From: Esteya vermicola
Taxonomy: Eukaryota > Ascomycota > Sordariomycetes > Ophiostomatales > Ophiostomataceae
DNA length: 64,000 nucleotides
Assembly (NCBI GenBank): GCA_002778215.1
Contig: PCDM01000002.1
Coordinates: forward strand, 806,001-870,000
Direction of reading: 5' to 3'
Shown in pieces: positions 10,818-21,134 of this stretch (the stretch's first letter is position 1; every line of letters starts with the position of its first letter). The notes beneath the pieces were generated by a model. That model did no database searches. It was given only the letters and a program-made list of their open reading frames with translations, and had not been told where the DNA came from. The translations under genes were made by a program, and so were the position numbers.

Positions 10818-11786
10818 ATGCTCTGGTCAGGTCTCTTTGCTTCTGCCGCTCTCGTGGCCGGCGCCGCCGCGCAGTCCAATCCAACCAACAGCAGACTGCA
10901 GTCTATTCTGGACAGCGCCGCTAACAGCTCGCTGTACCAATACCCGACCAGCCTGACACAGGGCATTCTGCCCATTTTCGTCCACAGCCATAACGACTAC
11001 TGGCGGCCCGTGCCCTTTTACAGCGCCCTCGCGGCCGGCGTTGTGAGCGTCGAGGCCGATGTCTGGCTGAAGAAGGACGGCGAGCTGCACGTCGGCCACG
11101 AGCAGTCGGCGCTGACGGCGGAGCGGACGTTTGACAAGCTGTACGTGCAGCCCATCCTGTCGGTGCTGGAGGCGCAGAACCCGAGCAACCCGTATGCCCC
11201 AGGCACGACCGACAAGACGCCCCGGACGGCCAACACGACGGACACGACGAAGCACGGCGTCTTTGACACGTCCAGCGGCCAGACGCTCTACCTCTTTGTC
11301 GACCTCAAGACGGACGGCGCCACCACGTGGCCGCACGTCGTCCGCGCCCTGCAGCCGCTGCGCTCGGCCGGCTACCTGACATCCTTCAATGGCACGGCTG
11401 TCGTGCAGGGCGCTGTCACCGTCATCGGCACTGGCAACACTCCCCTGTCACTCGTGCAGGGCGTGGCGCCGCGCGACTACTTTTACGATGCACCGCTGGC
11501 GCTGCTCAACGGCACGTATAGCAATATCACGGCCAGCGTGTCGCCTATTGCCAGCACCGACTTTGCCGTCCAGTTTGGCGACGTGCGCAACACCCAGTTC
11601 ACGGACAGCCAGCTCGCCCTCCTGCGCGATCAGGTCACCACGGCTCACGCCAAGGGCATCAAGGTCCGCTACTGGGACCAGCCCGGATGGCCCATCGACA
11701 CGCGCAATGCAGTATGGCGCACGCTCTGGGAGAACGACGTGGATCTGCTCAACGTCGACGACCTGGAGGCAGCGGTCAACTTTTAA
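10818..11786 (+). CDS. AIM6-like secreted PLC-like phosphodiesterase
   Basis: An intronless 322-residue protein with a clear signal peptide (about 1-19, cleaved after AGAAAQ). The TIM-barrel start carries HSHNDY at 56-61, the paired acidic residues Glu79 and Asp81 in SVEADVWL, and a second His in ELHVGHE (about 91-94): the His/Glu/Asp/His set of the GDPD/PLC-like superfamily. The C-terminus (KVRYWDQPGWPI, VDLLNVDDLEAA) matches the fungal 'altered inheritance of mitochondria 6' family. That yeast name comes from a screen phenotype, and the reaction catalysed is not established. N-glycosylation sequons (NSS, NGT, NIT) fit a secreted protein. The start is fixed by the signal peptide. Confidence 0.88.
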   Translation: MLWSGLFASAALVAGAAAQSNPTNSRLQSILDSAANSSLYQYPTSLTQGILPIFVHSHNDYWRPVPFYSALAAGVVSVEADVWLKKDGELHVGHEQSALTAERTFDKLYVQPILSVLEAQNPSNPYAPGTTDKTPRTANTTDTTKHGVFDTSSGQTLYLFVDLKTDGATTWPHVVRALQPLRSAGYLTSFNGTAVVQGAVTVIGTGNTPLSLVQGVAPRDYFYDAPLALLNGTYSNITASVSPIASTDFAVQFGDVRNTQFTDSQLALLRDQVTTAHAKGIKVRYWDQPGWPIDTRNAVWRTLWENDVDLLNVDDLEAAVNF

Positions 11787-12448
11787 TGTAGCATCAACTC
11801 TGGATATGTAGTATGAGCCCTAGAACTACTGGATGCCAGTCCTTGGAATGTGATTAATTGTTAATATAATATACTTTGTACATTCATAGGGGAGGAAGAA
11901 GACCACGCAATGGTATAGTATTGCCTACTTTGTTTTCCAATCGTGTGTAAACGTTGTGCTTTTTTGGAAGGCCATTGGAAAAAATGCACTTCCATTACAA
12001 ATAGAATACCTTAGTATACAATACATGGCATCTTTGAAATTTACTACTACGTATTTGAATGCTACATGACGCCATGCTGCCGTCTACGCCCCTGAATTCT
12101 GCATTTCCAGACTCTCAGCCTGTGATGCACTCTGGATACTTTCCGGTGAACGCGGTTGTCACGTGAGGACCATCGCGGTACTCCTTCACGCACCGCGTTC
12201 CTTCCGTTTTGGTCAATTAGACGAAGCTCGATTTGCCTGGGCAGCAATCAGCACCCCGAATTCTGCGAGCTCTGGGAGATCTGCTGACTTACGTCCTCGC
12301 TCCTTCCATTTTGAATTTACTACTACCAAGAGTGACGCGTGCAGATTTTCGTTCTTTTTTACTGCTATACTGATTTCTAGATTTATTTTCTCTGGCTGAT
12401 TGTGTTCTAGACAGATATCAGACTGTATATAAAAGTCATCTCCTATTT
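11787..12448. other. Intergenic interval
   Basis: 3' flank of the AIM6-like gene, rich in ATAATATA-type sequence, with TCACGTGA at 12159-12166 and a TATA-like TGTATATAAAAG at 12424-12435 that may serve the small membrane-protein gene downstream. Confidence 0.45.
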
Positions 12449-12541
12449 TTCTTCCATCTTTATATTTCTTCAATCTTTATCTTTCTTCAATCTTTATCTT
12501 TCTTCAATCTTTATCTTTCTTCCATCTCTATCTTTCTTCAT
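12449..12541. repeat. Pyrimidine-rich 18-bp tandem repeat
   Basis: About five imperfect copies of an 18-bp CT-rich unit (TTTCTTCAATCTTTATCT). It is followed by further CT microsatellite up to about 12710, in the presumed leader of the gene at 12773. Confidence 0.8.
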
Positions 12542-12772
12542 CTCAACCTTCCCGTCTCTCTATCTTTCCTTCTTCATATTCTCTCTCTCCATCTTTCCCT
12601 CTTTCTATATATTTCTCTCTCTCCTTTCCCTCCTTCACTATATTTCTCTCTCTTTATATTTCCCTCTCTCCATCTTTTTCTCTCCTTCTACTCCTACTTC
12701 TTTCATTCCCTCTCATTTCCAACATGGGAACGACTTCGGAAACGGCAGCGGGGAGGAGGCCTTGCTCGAAAG

Positions 12773-13025
12773 GATGATCGTCGCCCAAGAGTCTATTGCT
12801 GCCTCCCAACGTGAAATTGCTGCATCGCAGCGAGCAATTGCTGCCACCCTCGAGGAGGCCAACAAAGGCCCGAGTGAGACCGACAAAGCCTGGACCGCAC
12901 CGTTGGTGGTTGCGGTAGTAGGCGTAGTCCTGACGCTTGGACTCCAGTTGCTCATTGAATTCTTTCACCGCCCTCCTCCCCCCTCGCCTCTGTTTCTCCC
13001 TCCACCTCCCTCATGTAATGCCTGA
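12773..13025 (+). CDS. Small single-span membrane protein, hypothetical
   Basis: From the in-frame ATG at 12773 it encodes 83 residues. They comprise a helical repeat (ESIAASQREIAASQRAIAA, about 5-25), a transmembrane segment (APLVVAVVGVVLTLGLQLL) and a short tail rich in Pro and Leu after FFHRPP. No family recognised. In the same frame, good coding sequence continues upstream (GNDFGNGSGEEALLER) with no ATG, while an ATG at 12723 lies one frame off, directly before that sequence. A one-base slip at the GGG after that ATG would explain this. The true start is therefore uncertain and the gene may be broken. Confidence 0.45.
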
Positions 13026-13479
13026 GATACTACCGCGGCCTACCCCCCACTATCTGAGATGGACTAGTATCTACGACTCGGCGTGAAACTTCAACCATGC
13101 TTCGCCGCGACGCTATGGGGCCCATTTATGTTAATTGTCGGTATACGAATAGGGAACAGACGACTAGACGAAGGGGGAGCGCACGTGATACGCAGTGTGA
13201 CCGGCAGGGGCCCCCTATAGGTCCAGGAGGACTGAAATGAGGCACCACCGCACAGAAGTCTCTGCGTCTACTTAATCAGACTGTCTCATAGACGTAGACT
13301 TAGACTTAGACTTTGACAATCAAGCAGAAGCATCACCAAAAGACCATTGTACACCTATCGTAGGTACCACCTGCGGACGTACAGGGTCACAGGTGGCTTC
13401 GCAAGTGCACTTTGTACTTATTTCTAGCCGGCTGTCCGACACTTACATTATTAATAAGTAGATATAAGTTACGTATATG
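13026..13479. other. Intergenic interval
   Basis: No gene seen. An inverted repeat CCACCTG/CAGGTGG lies at about 13366-13397. Confidence 0.45.
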
Positions 13480-14325
13480 TCATTTTATCCGTAGTATTCT
13501 TTTAATAAAGCTCGTCGTTTTAACATTCGTCTTTTCGCCTAAGCCTGTATTTTTTTCCGAGTCCGACTTTTTATTGATGTTCGTCTGCTCAGTAATGTTT
13601 GTCGTTTCACCAGCGTCCTCCTTTGTATGATACTCAGTCCAAGGGCCATACCATGCCTTTTGACCAGACTTTACCTCCATAAGTGCATGCTTTGCATAGT
13701 CGATATACGCAGACGACAATTGCGTATCAGTCCCACGTTTGGCTGCGAGTGAATGCACATACTTGGGAAGTAATTCTCGAATAACGTTGGCAAAAATAAG
13801 TGCCACATCTGGATGCCCGTAGCCAATTATGTTAATACAGTGCTCAATAGCAATCATAACCTCGAGTCGGCCAAAGGCGTCCGATATGTGACGGGCATGA
13901 GAGAACGTCCGGGTTGCATGCTCTATGGCCTCTTTTTGACATTTGTAAACAAGTGCCTTTGTAATAGCACATTCATCAACTGTAAGTAAGCGAGAGACGT
14001 CGTTGTTTTTGTCTTTAATGGCCGCTAATTTTGTAGTTGTCTCGATGACAATCTCGACTAATAAGTCGGCGGCCTTGCTATTCTCTTCATTAAGAACATA
14101 TACTGCTCCTTCGAAGATCTCTATCACTTTAACAAGTTGGCGGGCTGCGTCCCATTCATCATGATGGGGTATAGACTTCATAGCCTTGTGTAAGGTCTCT
14201 AGACCGCCTCGGATAGTCTGCACCACGTCTTCGACCTCGTCGACTATTTGGCCCATAGCCGTGTGGCTCTTCCATGTTGAGCTCTCTGGATCATAGACGA
14301 TTATTGTAGAACTTGTGTCGGACAT
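13480..14325 (-). CDS. Orphan helical protein, AT-rich gene
   Basis: One uninterrupted frame of 281 residues from the ATG at 14325 (MSDTSSTIIVYDPESS). An ATG 54 bp upstream at 14379 is in frame, but a TATA-like TATATATTT at 14411-14419 is only about 32 bp from it, so it would sit at the transcription start; 14325 is preferred. The product is predicted mostly helical (RQLVKVIEIFEGAVYVLNEE, KALVYKCQKEAIEHATRTF), with a lysine-rich C-terminal tail and no signal peptide or membrane segment. No domain recognised. Base composition is clearly more AT-rich than the neighbouring metabolic genes, as expected of a young, lineage-specific or transferred gene. Confidence 0.6.
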   Translation of the reverse strand: MSDTSSTIIVYDPESSTWKSHTAMGQIVDEVEDVVQTIRGGLETLHKAMKSIPHHDEWDAARQLVKVIEIFEGAVYVLNEENSKAADLLVEIVIETTTKLAAIKDKNNDVSRLLTVDECAITKALVYKCQKEAIEHATRTFSHARHISDAFGRLEVMIAIEHCINIIGYGHPDVALIFANVIRELLPKYVHSLAAKRGTDTQLSSAYIDYAKHALMEVKSGQKAWYGPWTEYHTKEDAGETTNITEQTNINKKSDSEKNTGLGEKTNVKTTSFIKRILRIK

Positions 14326-14410
14326 GGTGGAAGATGTGGAAGAAGAAACAGAAAATAAAGGAAATTGTGGAAAAGGCAAGTCGAAGAAAAAAGGGAATTA
14401 TTTTCCTCTT

Positions 14411-14419
14411 AAATATATA
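14411..14419 (-). promoter_or_regulatory. TATA box of the orphan helical gene (candidate)
   Basis: TATATATTT on the minus strand, about 86 bp upstream of the ATG at 14325. Confidence 0.4.
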
Positions 14420-15999
14420 ACTAAAATTGGTCATGATGAGTCACTGATGTATTAAGTTTTGTGGCATGACGTATTGTGTAGGGTTTATACTCTTTTTTAC
14501 TCCTTTACTTTGCCACAATTGTTGTGCAAAGTGTTTTACATTAGATTGTTGTATGATCACGCACTGTAACTTGACTAATAGTACGTTTGTGTGTTGATTT
14601 ATAGCGGAGTCATTCGTGCTCGAAATAAAGTGACATGGAAAACTAATAGCAAATAATTTCTCCTCGTACCTGTTCGTTATTTATTATTCATCAGTAAAAA
14701 CTACATGCATAGAGCCTACTTAGTGCCTCTCCAATTCTCACTTGCTTTTACCGTTCTATCCGTGGTCATTTTACGTAGTCCTCTGTCAGGACTCATTCTT
14801 ATAGTTATGTGACGGCGAAGCCCTCGTCAGGGCTTTGCTTATATATAGTTTCGTAGGTCCCATCCCGTTGGATACCCTCAAAGCTTTTTGCCAAGGCCGA
14901 GCGTCAGTCTGCTTAGCTCAGCACGAGATCACACTGGGACAACACGTTTTTCTAACCACTAGTAACAAATTTTAGCGAGAAAAGAGAAACCCTAAAAGTA
15001 GGAGAGTTCCCTTTAATGTGCTTATGTGACAAATGCATCCCATTGTGTATCCACGTGAAATTTGAAGTAATGTGGTAGACTAATACTACTTTAATATTAC
15101 GATTACTGTCATGGTCAAATAAGTGAATAGGAAATAATGAAATCAGGTAGACAATATCATTAATTACGTGCCTAAAGGTATGGGGTACGTATGACAAGAA
15201 TAGATTATTGTCCCTATATCGCAGCCTTGCTAGGACAAACGTCTAATGCGGGTAGTGCGGCCACTAGCCTGATTGGGGGTGCATCCATTGCTCCCGTCTA
15301 TTCTGGGTTTCAGCCTCGGCTTATTTCCCACGACAAAATAAAAAAAGGAACAAACTGGTTGACCAGAACCATCAAATTGGACTTTCATCTCAATGCGGTA
15401 TTTGTGGTATTTGTTCCGATTTGATATTGCGGCATGAATGGGTCATAGCACGTACGAGATGCCCGCCCTCCCCCCGCTACGCATGTTTTCTTCTCCGAGC
15501 AAAGTTGAAGAAAAGCGAGGAAAATTCTTCCGTTACTTCATTATCAACCATCTAGCAGTCTTTGGCAATGGTGATGCGACGGCCTACCGTGGCCATACTC
15601 GGTCGTTCCTCTTTCCGTAGCTGGGCCTCATAATCACAAAAGTCGAGGACTTTCGGCTGTGTCGCCTCGTGGACTGCGCTGTCTATGGCCAGAATACACT
15701 ACAAGATTTTTTGCGAGAGTTGTTCAGTCAAAGGTACTGACGCACTCTGCCGGCTATGGATAGTGGCAGCATGGAAGAGACCGTGGCGGCGTGCGCAATC
15801 CCTCCGACTGTACGATGGACTGTACGACTTGAACGTGCAGTTACGTCCTTGCCGCCGTCGCTGCTAGCGGCTTCTCTGGTCAGGTTGAATATTGATTCCA
15901 ATGGCATCAGCAAGGTGTAGCGCCTCTGTTGTCCACCACGGCATGAGGCGCTGTGCTCCACTTCTTGTGCCTTTATCATTGTAGCTGTAACATCTATCC
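14420..15999. other. AT-rich interval, possible mobile-element remains
   Basis: No supported gene. Two adjacent hairpins (GTCCT/AGGAC at about 14778-14792 and AAGCCCT/AGGGCTT near 14819-14836) are followed directly by a TATATATA stretch, an arrangement seen in some fungal LTRs. No matching partner repeat was found in the window. Short open frames at 15191-15867 have no recognisable content. Confidence 0.4.
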
Positions 16000-16629
16000 A
16001 TGAAGTGGTGTAGTAGTTCAAGGTATGCGAATATCATTTGCGTCTTCTCTGGTCACACGCCTGACCTCTCTCTTAGGATGGAATTGCGCGCCTTCAACTA
16101 CCCTGAGCAGGCATTCCCCATCTGGAACACGCCATGCCCACTAGACGGCTCCGGTTGCTGCATTTACTCTTCTCAAACGTCCTCTTCCTGGCAACGTTTT
16201 TATGCTGTCGAGACTAACCGTATCCAAGGCATCACTTTTTTCTTTTTGGGCGGTAAGCTTTTTGGCACTCATGGCCATCTTTCCAAGGATGCATATGCGA
16301 CATCAACGTATGAATGCTTCCCCAGCCGATGTCGACGGGGCATGGCTTGGATTTACTTGCCTATTGGCAAAGGTGATCGGCTGCTTGTTCTTGGTATCTG
16401 GGAACAACTTCCTGTGAGTCTGAACATTCTCATCCGGACACGACTAGCTGGTGACATTATCATTAGACAGTCAAACACTGGCGATGTAGAGGATCGTCGT
16501 CTGGGAGATTGGCATCAATTACATCGATTTACGACCAGGAAAAAGGCTTTTCTAAAGGCATTTTCTTCTGGTATGGGAATGGAGGGGCTAGAACGCTCGG
16601 CCAATGCCGCCAATAGGTGGATCTGGTAG
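16000..16629 (+). pseudogene. Orphan fragment of an uncharacterised fungal protein family (possible pseudogene)
   Basis: A 209-codon frame whose middle (IQGITFFFLGGKLFGTHGH, then GMAWIYLPIGKGDRLLVLGI, then NILIRTRLAGDII) has the rhythm of beta-strand domains seen in fungal hypothetical proteins of variable gene families. The ends look non-coding, there is no clear promoter, and the surroundings are AT-rich. Family membership is my impression from pattern alone. It could be an exon of a larger, decayed gene. Confidence 0.35.
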
Positions 16630-17391
16630 ATAGGATTAATGAGCCGCGCCTGCTCTGTTTGCGAACCGAGATGTGATAATCGCGGCAACAGCGGATACTA
16701 CACCGAACTCGGGTCTTTTCCAGCATGATCCTCGATTTGGATTACAGTCGAGTCCTCATTTCTGGTGGTAAATTAATACAAAGAAAATACAATATACAGA
16801 GCAACTCTCAAGATACTCGATATTGTCTGCGTACATATCAACCAGAGTGTTCACTCGAAAATAAGATAAAAAGGTATGAAAACCAAGAGAGCAGATCCGC
16901 TCATGCGGAACAGTTCCGGCTTGCGTGAAAGTGGCAGGTGCAAAGCAGGTTGTTGGATGGTCAGAGTATGTTCCTTGTGGAGTCTATGGTGCGGGTATAG
17001 TTTTGTTACATGGATGACATATTCAAAAATTATAAATCTGAAACTATTCTCTGACCAGGACGTCCTTCCAAAAGCGTCAGTGACGAGTGTATTACATGCA
17101 AGGTTACATGGAAACGCCGTGACTTATTAGACGCACAATCGTGACGCTACCGAGATAGCACGGCCGCATACCGAGATAGCACGGCCGCATTCCATCAACA
17201 ATGGAAAGAAAGAGATAAAAGAACAGTCTCTAATTCAAGGGATGAATCCAAGCTCTTCTTTACTATGTCATTTTAGTACAATGTCGATGGAGAGCGTGGA
17301 GACCCGAACTGCCTAGGCCACTGTAAAGTCCACATTATCGGTGCAATTCCGGACCGCGCTGACAAATTCAAAATCCGATGCCACCCGTCCC
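16630..17391. other. Intergenic interval upstream of the metabolic cluster
   Basis: No gene seen. Contains the 21-bp duplication listed separately and the promoter of the epimerase gene. Confidence 0.5.
17148..17189. repeat. Perfect 21-bp tandem duplication upstream of the epimerase gene
   Basis: Positions 17148-17168 and 17169-17189 are identical. Each copy contains CGAGATAGCACGGCCG. It lies about 300 bp upstream of the epimerase ATG and could be a doubled regulator site. Confidence 0.85.
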
Positions 17392-17399
17392 TATAAATA
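17392..17399 (+). promoter_or_regulatory. TATA box of the epimerase/dehydratase gene
   Basis: TATAAATA, 83 bp upstream of the ATG at 17482. Confidence 0.55.
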
Positions 17400-17481
17400 C
17401 AGAAATGCAGCCTATCAGACGGCCTGATCGATAGGGAGAACCGTCGCAGTCACGACGAGGAAATCGACCAGGAAAAAAAAC

Positions 17482-18588
17482 ATGTCTGCCCTCGAGCCGG
17501 AACCGCCGCGCAAGACCGTCTTTGTCACGGGAAGCAACGGCTATATCGGGTTTGCCGTCTGCCGTGCGTTTCTCCGGGCGGGCTACCGCGTCTATGGCCT
17601 CGTCCGGCGCCCGGCAGCGGCTGTCGACCTTGTCCGCGCCGAGGTGACGCCGGTGGTGGGCGGCTTCGACACGCCCGAGGCGTCGCGGGCCGTCCGCGAC
17701 CACTTGGCCGGCCTCGGCGTCACCACGTTTGACGTCATTGCGAGCTGCACGGAAAAGATTCCCGGCTACAAGGAGCACTACGAGCAGGCGATGGGGCTCG
17801 TGCAGCTGCTGGCGGCCGCGAGCAATGCCGGGGGCGTGCGGCCGCTGGTGCTGTGGACGTCGGGCTGCAAGGACTATGGCACGACGCGGCTGCACGGCGA
17901 CCCGGCGCTGGCCCCGCACGTGGAGACAACGCCGATTGAAGCGAGCCGGATGCACCCGCTGCTGGTGGAGCGGACGGTGCAGTGCCAGCGCATCTTTGAG
18001 CACGGCGACCAGTTTGACGCCGTCCTGCTGCGGCCGACGAGCGTCTACGGCTACACGGGTAGCTACTATGGCACCATCTTTGACTGGGCGGAGGCGCAGG
18101 CCAGCAAGGCCAAGAAGGAAAAGACACAGACCGAGAAGCCGGTGCTGACGATCCCCGAGGACCCCAACAGCATCATGCACGCGATGCACGTGGACGACTG
18201 TGCCGAGGCGTATGTGGGACTGGCCGAGCACGAGGACCGGGCGGGGGCCATTGCGGGCCAGGTGTTCAACATCTCAGGCTGGCGGTACGAGACGCTGGAG
18301 GAGGTGGGCCAGGCGGTGGCCAGAGAGTACGGCTTCACGGGGGGCGTGACCTTTATACCGCAGGAGCAGGCGCCGGCGGACTACACGCCCGGCCTGCACG
18401 TGGTGTTTGGGTTCCCGCAGTGGGTGGGCAGCGATAAGATCCGCCGCGTGCTCGGGGGCTGGCGAGACCGGCGGCCGCTGTTCTCGCACGACCTGCACAC
18501 GTACCGGCTGTCGTATGAGAGCGCGCGGGCCGAGGGGGCCGACAATATTGCCAAGGTCCAGGAGCGCATGACCAGTGTACTGTCGTGA
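17482..18588 (+). CDS. NAD(P)-dependent epimerase/dehydratase (extended SDR)
   Basis: An intronless 368-residue protein. The N-terminal Rossmann motif TGSNGYIG at 16-23 (TGxxGxxG class) binds NAD(P). The central part contains LRPTSVYGYTGSYYG and the HVDDCAEAYVGL segment typical of the extended SDR / NAD-dependent epimerase-dehydratase superfamily. The usual YxxxK is not obvious (the corresponding region reads MHPLLVERTVQ), so the chemistry may differ from a classical epimerase; members of this group also act as aldehyde or ketone reductases. First gene of a metabolic run, convergent with the MFS permease gene 202 bp away. Very GC-rich third positions, like its cluster neighbours. Confidence 0.87.
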   Translation: MSALEPEPPRKTVFVTGSNGYIGFAVCRAFLRAGYRVYGLVRRPAAAVDLVRAEVTPVVGGFDTPEASRAVRDHLAGLGVTTFDVIASCTEKIPGYKEHYEQAMGLVQLLAAASNAGGVRPLVLWTSGCKDYGTTRLHGDPALAPHVETTPIEASRMHPLLVERTVQCQRIFEHGDQFDAVLLRPTSVYGYTGSYYGTIFDWAEAQASKAKKEKTQTEKPVLTIPEDPNSIMHAMHVDDCAEAYVGLAEHEDRAGAIAGQVFNISGWRYETLEEVGQAVAREYGFTGGVTFIPQEQAPADYTPGLHVVFGFPQWVGSDKIRRVLGGWRDRRPLFSHDLHTYRLSYESARAEGADNIAKVQERMTSVLS

Positions 18589-18790
18589 GGAGACATTTTG
18601 ATTTCAGGTTGATTTCAGTTTGCCTATTCACACGTCAGACAACATTGTTTGTGGCCATGGATTGTCTCGAGCCACGTAGCTATCTAGATAGAAAAAATCT
18701 TTCACTCTGTTCATCCCATCGATCTACAGAATAACAGAACAGAACCACAGAACAGAACCACCAACCCATAGACCATCTCCGGCCCTCCAC

Positions 18791-20361
18791 TCAAAACATC
18801 TCGTAGCGCCAGCGCAGCTGCAGCATCTCCTCGGTGACGCCGCGCTTCATGGCCTTGGCCACCAGGGTGTCGTCGTCCGAGTCCATGTAGCGGTTGTCGC
18901 GCGTGATGAGCCAGCGGTAGACGGTGATGGTGACCATGAAGAGGAAGCCGCAGCCCATGAGGGTGCCAAAGGCCGCATAAAAGTGCGGGCTGTCGTAGTA
19001 CAGGTAGGACGCCCAGATGTTGGACGTGCCGCCGATGGCGTTGACGAGGGCGGAGGCGGCGGCGCGCTTGGAGACGGGCCGGGCGAGGTGGAGGTTGATA
19101 ATCTTGTACATGAGCAGCTGGGGCCCGACGGAGGAGAAGGGCAGGACCATCATGGAAAAGTAGCGGGCGCCAATGTTGGTGGTGGACATGGGGATGATGT
19201 ACATGCTCATGGCGATGGCGATGAGGATGAGGATGGGGTAGTAGACGGTGTTGCGGTGGTCGGAGTAGAACATGATGCCGTAGTACATGAAGCCGGCGAG
19301 GATGTAGGGGGGCGCGGTGAGCAGCAGGGTGAGGGTGCTGTTGTAGCCGAGCGACTTGACGAGGGTGGGGAAGTAGTTGGCGATGGAGCCCTGGGCCTGG
19401 GAGAACATGTTGCAGAGGATGAGCAGCAGCAGCTTGGGGTCGAGGAGGGCCTGGGTGAAGCCGCTGAGGACGGAGACGTCCTCGCTGCCCTCGGCGGCGC
19501 CGGCCTCGGACTGGATGCGCCAGACGGCGAGGTCGCGCTGGATGGGCGTGAGCATGCGGCAGTTGTAGGGGTACTCGGGCATGAGGCAGGCGCAAATGAT
19601 GCCGACGAAGACGGTCAGGGATCCCTCGACGATAAAGAGCCACCTGTATGTCAGAGGAGAGGAAAGGGGGGGAGAAGAAAACGGAAAAAAACAGACCTCC
19701 AACCGGCAATGCCGCGCAGACCGTCCATCTGCAGAATGGCCGCAGCAAAGAGACCACCGAAAGCGTTGCCGACCTGCTGGGCAATGTACAGGGCCGCAAA
19801 CCGCTTGCCGAGCTCGCGCTTCGTATACCAGGCCGACAGGTAGTAGACGGCGCCGGGAAAGAAGACGGCCTCGACGACACCGAGGGTGGCCCGGACGCCC
19901 ATGAGCTGGGCGTACGAGTGGACGGTGGCGGTGAGGGCGGAGATGACGCCCCAGACGGTGACGGCACAGCAGATGTAGAGGCCGGGGTGGGCGATCTTGG
20001 TGATGATGAGGTTGCTGGGGATCTGAAAGGGCAGGTAGCCGACAAAGAGGATGGAGATGCAGGTGGCAAACTGGGTGGTGTCGAGGTGCAGGTCCTCCAT
20101 GATGCCCTGCAGCTTGGCCGAGGACAGGTTCTGGCGATCAATGTAGTTGAGAATGTAGAGGATGCCAATGGTGGGCAGGATGACGAGGTCGAGCTTGCGG
20201 ACGAGCTGGCGATTGAGGTCGCGGCGCTCGTCCTCGGACAGGGCGAGCAGGCTGGCCGGCATCTGGCTGTAGGCCGTGTCGACGACGCCCTCGGCGGCCG
20301 AGGTGGCGTCGTCGATCTTGTCGAGGCCGTCCTTGACGGAGGCCGTGTCCGTGTTGGTCAT
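18791..20361 (-). CDS. MFS permease, allantoate/Dal5 (anion:cation symporter) family
   Basis: Exons 20361-19697 and 19643-18791 splice (53-bp intron) to 505 residues. It has the Dal5/Tna1-type opening (RKLDLVILPTIGILYILNYI, then IDRQNLSSAKLQG), the membrane-spanning pattern of 12 helices with GFL/A-type loops (VEAVFFPGAVYYLSAWYTKR) and the C-terminal SNIWASYLYYDSPHF signature of this family. Fungal members import allantoate, ureidosuccinate, nicotinate, biotin precursors or other small carboxylates at the plasma membrane. It faces away from the aldolase gene upstream across a 773-bp shared promoter region. Its place among metabolic enzymes suggests it brings in the substrate of the cluster; the substrate itself cannot be read from sequence. 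Confidence 0.9.
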
Positions 20362-21134
20362 GCTGGGAGTGAAGGAGAAGAAAGAGAGAAGAAGAGAAAA
20401 GTAGAAAAAGAGAAAGAGAAAGAGAGAAAAAGAGTGTAAAGAAACAAAGGCGATGAGAGCGGTTGAGAGCAGGCGAGGGCAGAGGGATCTGGAACGAGCA
20501 AAATCAAACAGGCGACGAGGCCGTAAAGAAAGAAACTGTCCGAATTCAATCGAGGGAAAGAACTCCAAGTCTGCCCTTTTCTCTCTCGACGTGACACTCT
20601 GAGGATGAGGCAGACTGGGAACACGAGCATGGAGCCATTATAAAGGCAAAATCAAGGAGTGGGCAGCACAATCTCTCGATGCATGTGTGCCTCTAGAGTG
20701 CTAGAGGACCAGAAGAGGTGTTTGGGGTTCGGCAGGTTGTGCACCAGTCAGATACGCGATAACCAAGGACAGATTGCCGTGCTCTGATTCGTCCAGAATC
20801 CTTGCCACCAGCCTTGTCCGAAGACGGTTATCGCTTGAGATAACCCAGCCATTCGGCTAGTCTGGGGAAACCAAAAGCGAGCTCCGCCGGGCGGAGGCTT
20901 GCGTCAGATGGTAGGTGGAGAATCAGGGGAGGAGCACGAAAGGGGAGAAGAGAGGAGACAGGGGAGAAGAAGAGGAGGAGACATGAGGAGACATGAGGAG
21001 ACTTGAGAAAGAGGGGCGAAGAGGGGGTCAGGAGTGGATACGCTGGCTATCCTTTTTTTGATAAAAGCAAAGAGATGGCTAGCTGGCGATGAGATCTGGA
21101 AAAAGCCACCGCAACTTATCCTCACTCCCTCACC
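20362..21134. other. Divergent promoter region between permease and aldolase genes
   Basis: GA/CT-rich strand-skewed leader next to the permease start (20365-20450), and repeated GAGGAGACATGAGGAGAC-type sequence at about 20960-21005 upstream of the aldolase. No gene seen. Confidence 0.55.

Noticed and set aside
18983..19843. 286-codon plus-strand frame across the MFS permease gene
   Set aside because: Gly/Glu/Val-rich antisense shadow, and it crosses the permease intron.
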